The position numbers and the translations under genes are program-made. Under the pieces are notes generated by a model, which saw nothing but the letters and a program-made list of their open reading frames with translations, did not search any database and had not been told where the DNA came from. A stretch of DNA of 8,781 nucleotides from Candidatus Methanogasteraceae archaeon UBA261 (GTDB lineage Archaea > Halobacteriota > Methanosarcinia > Methanosarcinales > Methanogasteraceae): NCBI GenBank assembly GCA_002506015.1, contig DAWR01000190.1, positions 1,277 to 10,057 of the forward strand. The letters are read 5' to 3'. Positions 6,227 to 8,781 of this stretch are shown here, piece by piece; the first letter of the stretch is position 1; each line of letters starts with the position of its first letter.

Positions 6227-7474
6227 TTATGTTTGTGGTTGCTCCGGCGGAAGTCCGATCGCGTTGATGTGATCGATCAACTCAGTGAACGCCTCGATCT
6301 CGAACTCTATGACCTCTTTCTTGGTCATGCTGATGCTCATCTCACCATCGACTGTCAACCGATCCGGACCCCGCCTCACAAGCCGGTCCACGCCGTCTCT
6401 ACAGAGCACTTCTTTCAGTTCGGTGTCATGCACAAACGCCCGTCCTGGAATGAAGACGGTCTCCTCAACCTCGCTTAAGTCGAGCGCCATGATGTCGTCG
6501 ATTGTGATCAGACAGCCGATATCCTTTGCGACACCAACGACATTCACGTAATCATTCCCAAACTGCAGAACTTTCGCGAGGCGAGGCATGGCTGTGCTGC
6601 TCGTGAGAACCGTCGCTCGTTTCGTAATCTCCGGAAGTTGCGACAACGCGCCCACGTCGTTTCTGATCGCAAACGGTGATCCGATCAGCGGATCCTCAAG
6701 CGGCGTTCCAGTGATTCGGAACGAGTAGTCATTCGCAGCCTTCCTGACGATTGCGAGGAACTCCTCGATTGTGTGCACGTCCGCATCCGCACCCATGATC
6801 GGGGCGTTTCCGAGAATCAGACCCTGACTCCGTGTATTTGCAAATCTCATCAGAAGAACGCCTGTTACGCCCATCTCTTCTAAGTCGGAGAGCGTTCTCT
6901 CCAGTTCGTCACGATCATTCACTCCGGGAATCAGGATGATCGCCGCATACACCTTGCAGCATTCAGAGAACCGGCGCAAAACCGAAAGCGATGCCTCCGG
7001 GTTCTTGTCGCCCATGTATTTCCGCCGCAGTTCCGGATCTGTGGAGAAGACTGTAAACGAAACCTCATCGACGCCTCGATCTATGTAAAAGTCCGCTTCG
7101 TCGTCCTGAGTGAACCCTTTCCCACTTGTGTAACCCAGATTGATCGGAACTCCATAGTGAGAGAGCGATTCGACCAGTTCGTGCAGATCAGGGTAGCAAC
7201 TGAGATCTCCCCCTCCACTGATCGTGATTCTATCGACCGGCTCTCTTGTGAACTGCATCGACTGGTTCATCTCGTTTATGACGAGCTGGTACGGCTTGAA
7301 TCCGGCATAATCCTCTTTAACTGCGCGTGAGCAGTAATCACACCCCTTCTGGAATACAAAGCAGTTTTTGCAGCCAAAGGGCGCAATCTCCCCGACTCCT
7401 TTGAAGTAACAGTACCTGCAGAAGCCCATGCAGTCGAGCCCGGGTCTTCCTCCAACGTCAGCAAGAAGTTCCAT
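6227..7474 (-). CDS. mmp10: Mmp10: cobalamin-dependent radical SAM McrA arginine C-methyltransferase
   Basis: A 415-residue cytoplasmic enzyme matching methanogenesis marker protein 10, which makes 5-methylarginine near the Mcr active site; the family is about 410 residues long. The N-terminus ELLADVGGRPGLDCMGFC carries the radical SAM cysteines C15-X3-C19-X2-C22, followed by YFK. Four more cysteines (C35, C38, C45, C48) form a CX2C-X6-CX2C loop, the tetracysteine iron-binding element of the family. GGGD (87-90) is the GGE-type SAM-binding motif. Tyr115 in GYTSGKG falls at the number reported for the unusual tyrosine ligand of the radical SAM cluster in the Methanosarcina enzyme. A conserved-looking C-terminal half follows (FRITGTPLEDPLIGSPFAI, then a GRAFVHDTEL strand). 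The gene ends in tandem TAA stops, is followed by the 76-residue gene, and is divergent from the DRG gene. No Shine-Dalgarno precedes ATG 7474, so the message is probably leaderless. It implies that the host encodes Mcr. It appears intact. Confidence 0.93.
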   Translation of the reverse strand: MELLADVGGRPGLDCMGFCRYCYFKGVGEIAPFGCKNCFVFQKGCDYCSRAVKEDYAGFKPYQLVINEMNQSMQFTREPVDRITISGGGDLSCYPDLHELVESLSHYGVPINLGYTSGKGFTQDDEADFYIDRGVDEVSFTVFSTDPELRRKYMGDKNPEASLSVLRRFSECCKVYAAIILIPGVNDRDELERTLSDLEEMGVTGVLLMRFANTRSQGLILGNAPIMGADADVHTIEEFLAIVRKAANDYSFRITGTPLEDPLIGSPFAIRNDVGALSQLPEITKRATVLTSSTAMPRLAKVLQFGNDYVNVVGVAKDIGCLITIDDIMALDLSEVEETVFIPGRAFVHDTELKEVLCRDGVDRLVRRGPDRLTVDGEMSISMTKKEVIEFEIEAFTELIDHINAIGLPPEQPQT

Positions 7475-7494
7475 TTTATTTCAGTATGGGAACA

Positions 7495-7506
7495 AAGTAC
7501 TTAAAC
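7495..7506. promoter_or_regulatory. Shared divergent TATA-like promoter of mmp10 and the DRG gene
   Basis: Only 58 bases separate the two divergent start codons. The palindrome AAGTACTT (7495-7502) followed by AAAC gives a TATA-like element on each strand: TACTTAAA about 30 bases before ATG 7533, and TTTAAGTA about 28 bases before ATG 7474. Archaeal transcription starts about 25 bases after the TATA centre, so either RNA would start within a few bases of its start codon. This agrees with the lack of ribosome binding sites on both sides. Confidence 0.5.
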
Positions 7507-7532
7507 GTCTTTGGGGTTCAACCAATGATAGA

Positions 7533-8624
7533 ATGACAATTGTTGAAGACATTCAGAGTGTAGAGGACGAGATCAAGAAGACGCCCTACAACAAGGCGAC
7601 GTCGCATCACATCGGAAAGCTCAAGGCGAAGCTCGCACGGCTCAAGGACGAAGTGCAGAAGCGGGCTCAATCGAAGTCAGGCGGCGAGGGGTACGCCGTC
7701 AAGAAATCCGGAGATGCAACGATCGTCATGGTCGGGTTTCCGTCGGTCGGGAAGTCCACGCTCTTGAATACACTTACAGGAACCAAGAGCGAGGTTGCTG
7801 CGTATGATTTTACCACGCTCGATGTTGTTCCGGGAACGCTTGAATACCGTGGAACAAGGATGCAGTTTCTCGATGTTCCGGGTCTTGTCAGGGGTGCTGC
7901 GATCGGGCGCGGGCGCGGCAGAGAGGTGATCTCGGTTGTGCGGAATGCGGACATGATCTTAATCCTCCTGGATGTCTTTCAGTTGCAGCAGTACGATGTA
8001 CTTGTAAAAGAGCTCTACGATGCGGGAATTCGGATCAATTCCGCGCCTCCGCGTGTTGTTATCCGTAAGTCGGATAAGGATGGGATCATAGTGAATAGCA
8101 CAGTTGCACTCAATCTCGATAGGAAGACTGTTCAATTGGTTCTTTCGGAATACAAAATACACAACGCAAACGTACTCATACGTGAAAATATAACCGTAGA
8201 TGAACTGATCGATGCAGTCACTGGAAATCGGAGGTACATTCGCGCTGTAACCGTCATAAACAAGATTGACCTCGCTGACGAGCGCACGCTAGCCGGGTGC
8301 AGAGAGCGTTTTTCTGATGCGGTCATGATCTCGGCAGACGCCGATATAAATCTCGACAGATTGAAGGAGAAGATCTACGCGGAATTCGGGTTCATACGCA
8401 TCTACATGAAGCCGCAGGGGCAGCCCCCTGATATGGGCGAGCCTATGATTATGAAAGGGAATTCAACGGTGGCTGATGTGTGCTCTGCAATCCACCGTGA
8501 TTTTGTGAGGAAATTCAGGTATGCGCAGGTCTGGGGAGAGTCGGCAAAGCATGCCGGGCAGCACGTGGGTCTCTCGCATGCACTCGTCGACGAAGATGTG
8601 GTGACTGTTGTTGTGCGGAAGTGA
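7533..8624 (+). CDS. drg: DRG/Obg-family GTPase (archaeal Rbg type) with TGS domain
   Basis: A 363-residue cytoplasmic GTPase of the developmentally regulated GTP-binding protein family, conserved in archaea and eukaryotes and linked to ribosomes and translation. An N-terminal helical region (1-50) includes KTPYNKATSHHIGKLKAKLA. The G domain shows G1 GFPSVGKST (68-76), the G2 threonines in YDFTTLDVVPG (91-101), G3 DVPGL (114-118), the DRG signature GAAIGRGRGREVISVVRNAD, G4 NKID (243-246) and G5 SAD (267-269). Residues 145-240 form the insertion typical of DRG proteins. A TGS domain fills 288-361 (IRIYMKP to VDEDVVTVVV). Length and motifs are standard and all GTP-binding motifs are intact. The start at 7533 is chosen because earlier in-frame codons would run into the mmp10 coding region; it matches the usual family N-terminus and fits the TATA-like element about 30 bases upstream. 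Confidence 0.95.
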   Translation: MTIVEDIQSVEDEIKKTPYNKATSHHIGKLKAKLARLKDEVQKRAQSKSGGEGYAVKKSGDATIVMVGFPSVGKSTLLNTLTGTKSEVAAYDFTTLDVVPGTLEYRGTRMQFLDVPGLVRGAAIGRGRGREVISVVRNADMILILLDVFQLQQYDVLVKELYDAGIRINSAPPRVVIRKSDKDGIIVNSTVALNLDRKTVQLVLSEYKIHNANVLIRENITVDELIDAVTGNRRYIRAVTVINKIDLADERTLAGCRERFSDAVMISADADINLDRLKEKIYAEFGFIRIYMKPQGQPPDMGEPMIMKGNSTVADVCSAIHRDFVRKFRYAQVWGESAKHAGQHVGLSHALVDEDVVTVVVRK

Positions 8625-8781
8625 GATGGTACGAGTCATAGTTACTCAATATCGTGTGGATATCCAATATATGCACTGTCGATTTTTCCAGCGAGATCGC
8701 CATGCATTTAGGGCTTGCCAGAAAATAGCCTGTTAAAATTCGTATCATTCATCCATCCGTGATAAAATCGGCAAAAAGGAT
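8625..8781. other. Intergenic tail with no supported gene
   Basis: After the DRG stop the sequence turns AT-rich. It holds a 10-base palindrome (TGGATATCCA, 8657-8666) and an AATATAT element just after it. No long T-run or strong hairpin marks a clear terminator. Short minus-strand frames exist here but are interrupted or run backwards into the DRG gene, so none is called. Confidence 0.5.

Noticed and set aside
7428..7532. Extended N-terminus of the DRG GTPase
   Set aside because: It would overlap the start of mmp10 and cross the promoter region; the family normally begins near the MTIVEDIQ segment at 7533.
8515..8748. Minus-strand frame of 77 codons across the end of the DRG gene
   Set aside because: More than a third overlaps the DRG TGS domain in antisense and reads as low-complexity RR/PR/HA sequence; no ribosome binding site.
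8639..8780. Minus-strand frame reading MHGDLAGKIDSAYIGYPHDIE before a stop, with an in-frame stop just upstream
   Set aside because: It looks protein-like for 20 residues but is too short and is interrupted by TAA. It could be the tail of a decayed gene, but nothing in the window confirms this.
1..8781. Mobile elements, CRISPR arrays, tRNA or rRNA genes
   Set aside because: No transposase or integrase motifs, no regularly spaced direct repeats and no tRNA-like cloverleaf or rRNA sequence were seen on either strand.

Overview
The window looks archaeal and comes from a lineage that encodes methyl-coenzyme M reductase (Mcr): a methanogen, an anaerobic methanotroph (ANME) or another anaerobic alkane oxidiser. 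The evidence is an Mmp10-type radical SAM protein (the enzyme that methylates an arginine of McrA), an archaeal DRG-family GTPase with a TGS domain, GGTGA-type ribosome binding sites, TATA-like promoter elements, and a very large, sequon-rich extracellular protein. Giant multiheme c-type cytochromes beside Mcr-linked genes favour an ANME or alkane-oxidising relative of the Methanosarcinales / Syntropharchaeia. That placement is inference; no rRNA or mcr gene is present to confirm it.

Layout. From base 1 to 5271 (+) runs the 3' part of one huge gene whose start lies outside the window. Its N-terminal half is built of Ig-like and PGF-pre-PGF-like beta domains arranged around a NosD-like right-handed beta-helix. 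Its C-terminal 711 residues are a multiheme cytochrome c with 18 CXXCH and 2 CX4CH motifs. At 5314-5751 (+), 42 bases later and with a good ribosome binding site, lies a 145-residue cytochrome with one N-terminal membrane helix, two CXXCH motifs and one odd CXCH motif. A terminator-like hairpin follows at 5782-5807. The space between the convergent transcription units (5752-5954) also holds an unexplained TATA element and a series of G-runs.

On the minus strand, mmp10 (7474 to 6227) is followed 41 bases later by a small unrecognised gene (6185 to 5955) with its own strong AGGTGAG site; the two look like an operon. Divergent from mmp10 and only 58 bases away is the DRG GTPase gene (7533-8624, +). 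A single palindromic TATA-like core between them could serve both as a leaderless divergent promoter. The last 157 bases hold no gene that can be supported.

How the genes may work together. The two cytochromes would form a membrane-anchored plus extracellular electron conduit: the small protein sits at the outer face of the membrane and the giant one carries about 20 hemes on an adhesive, probably glycosylated stalk. mmp10 and its small neighbour would serve Mcr maturation. The GTPase is a housekeeping translation-associated factor. The link between the cytochrome operon and Mcr is metabolic (electrons from methane or alkane oxidation leaving the cell) and is inferred from gene content, not shown by the sequence.
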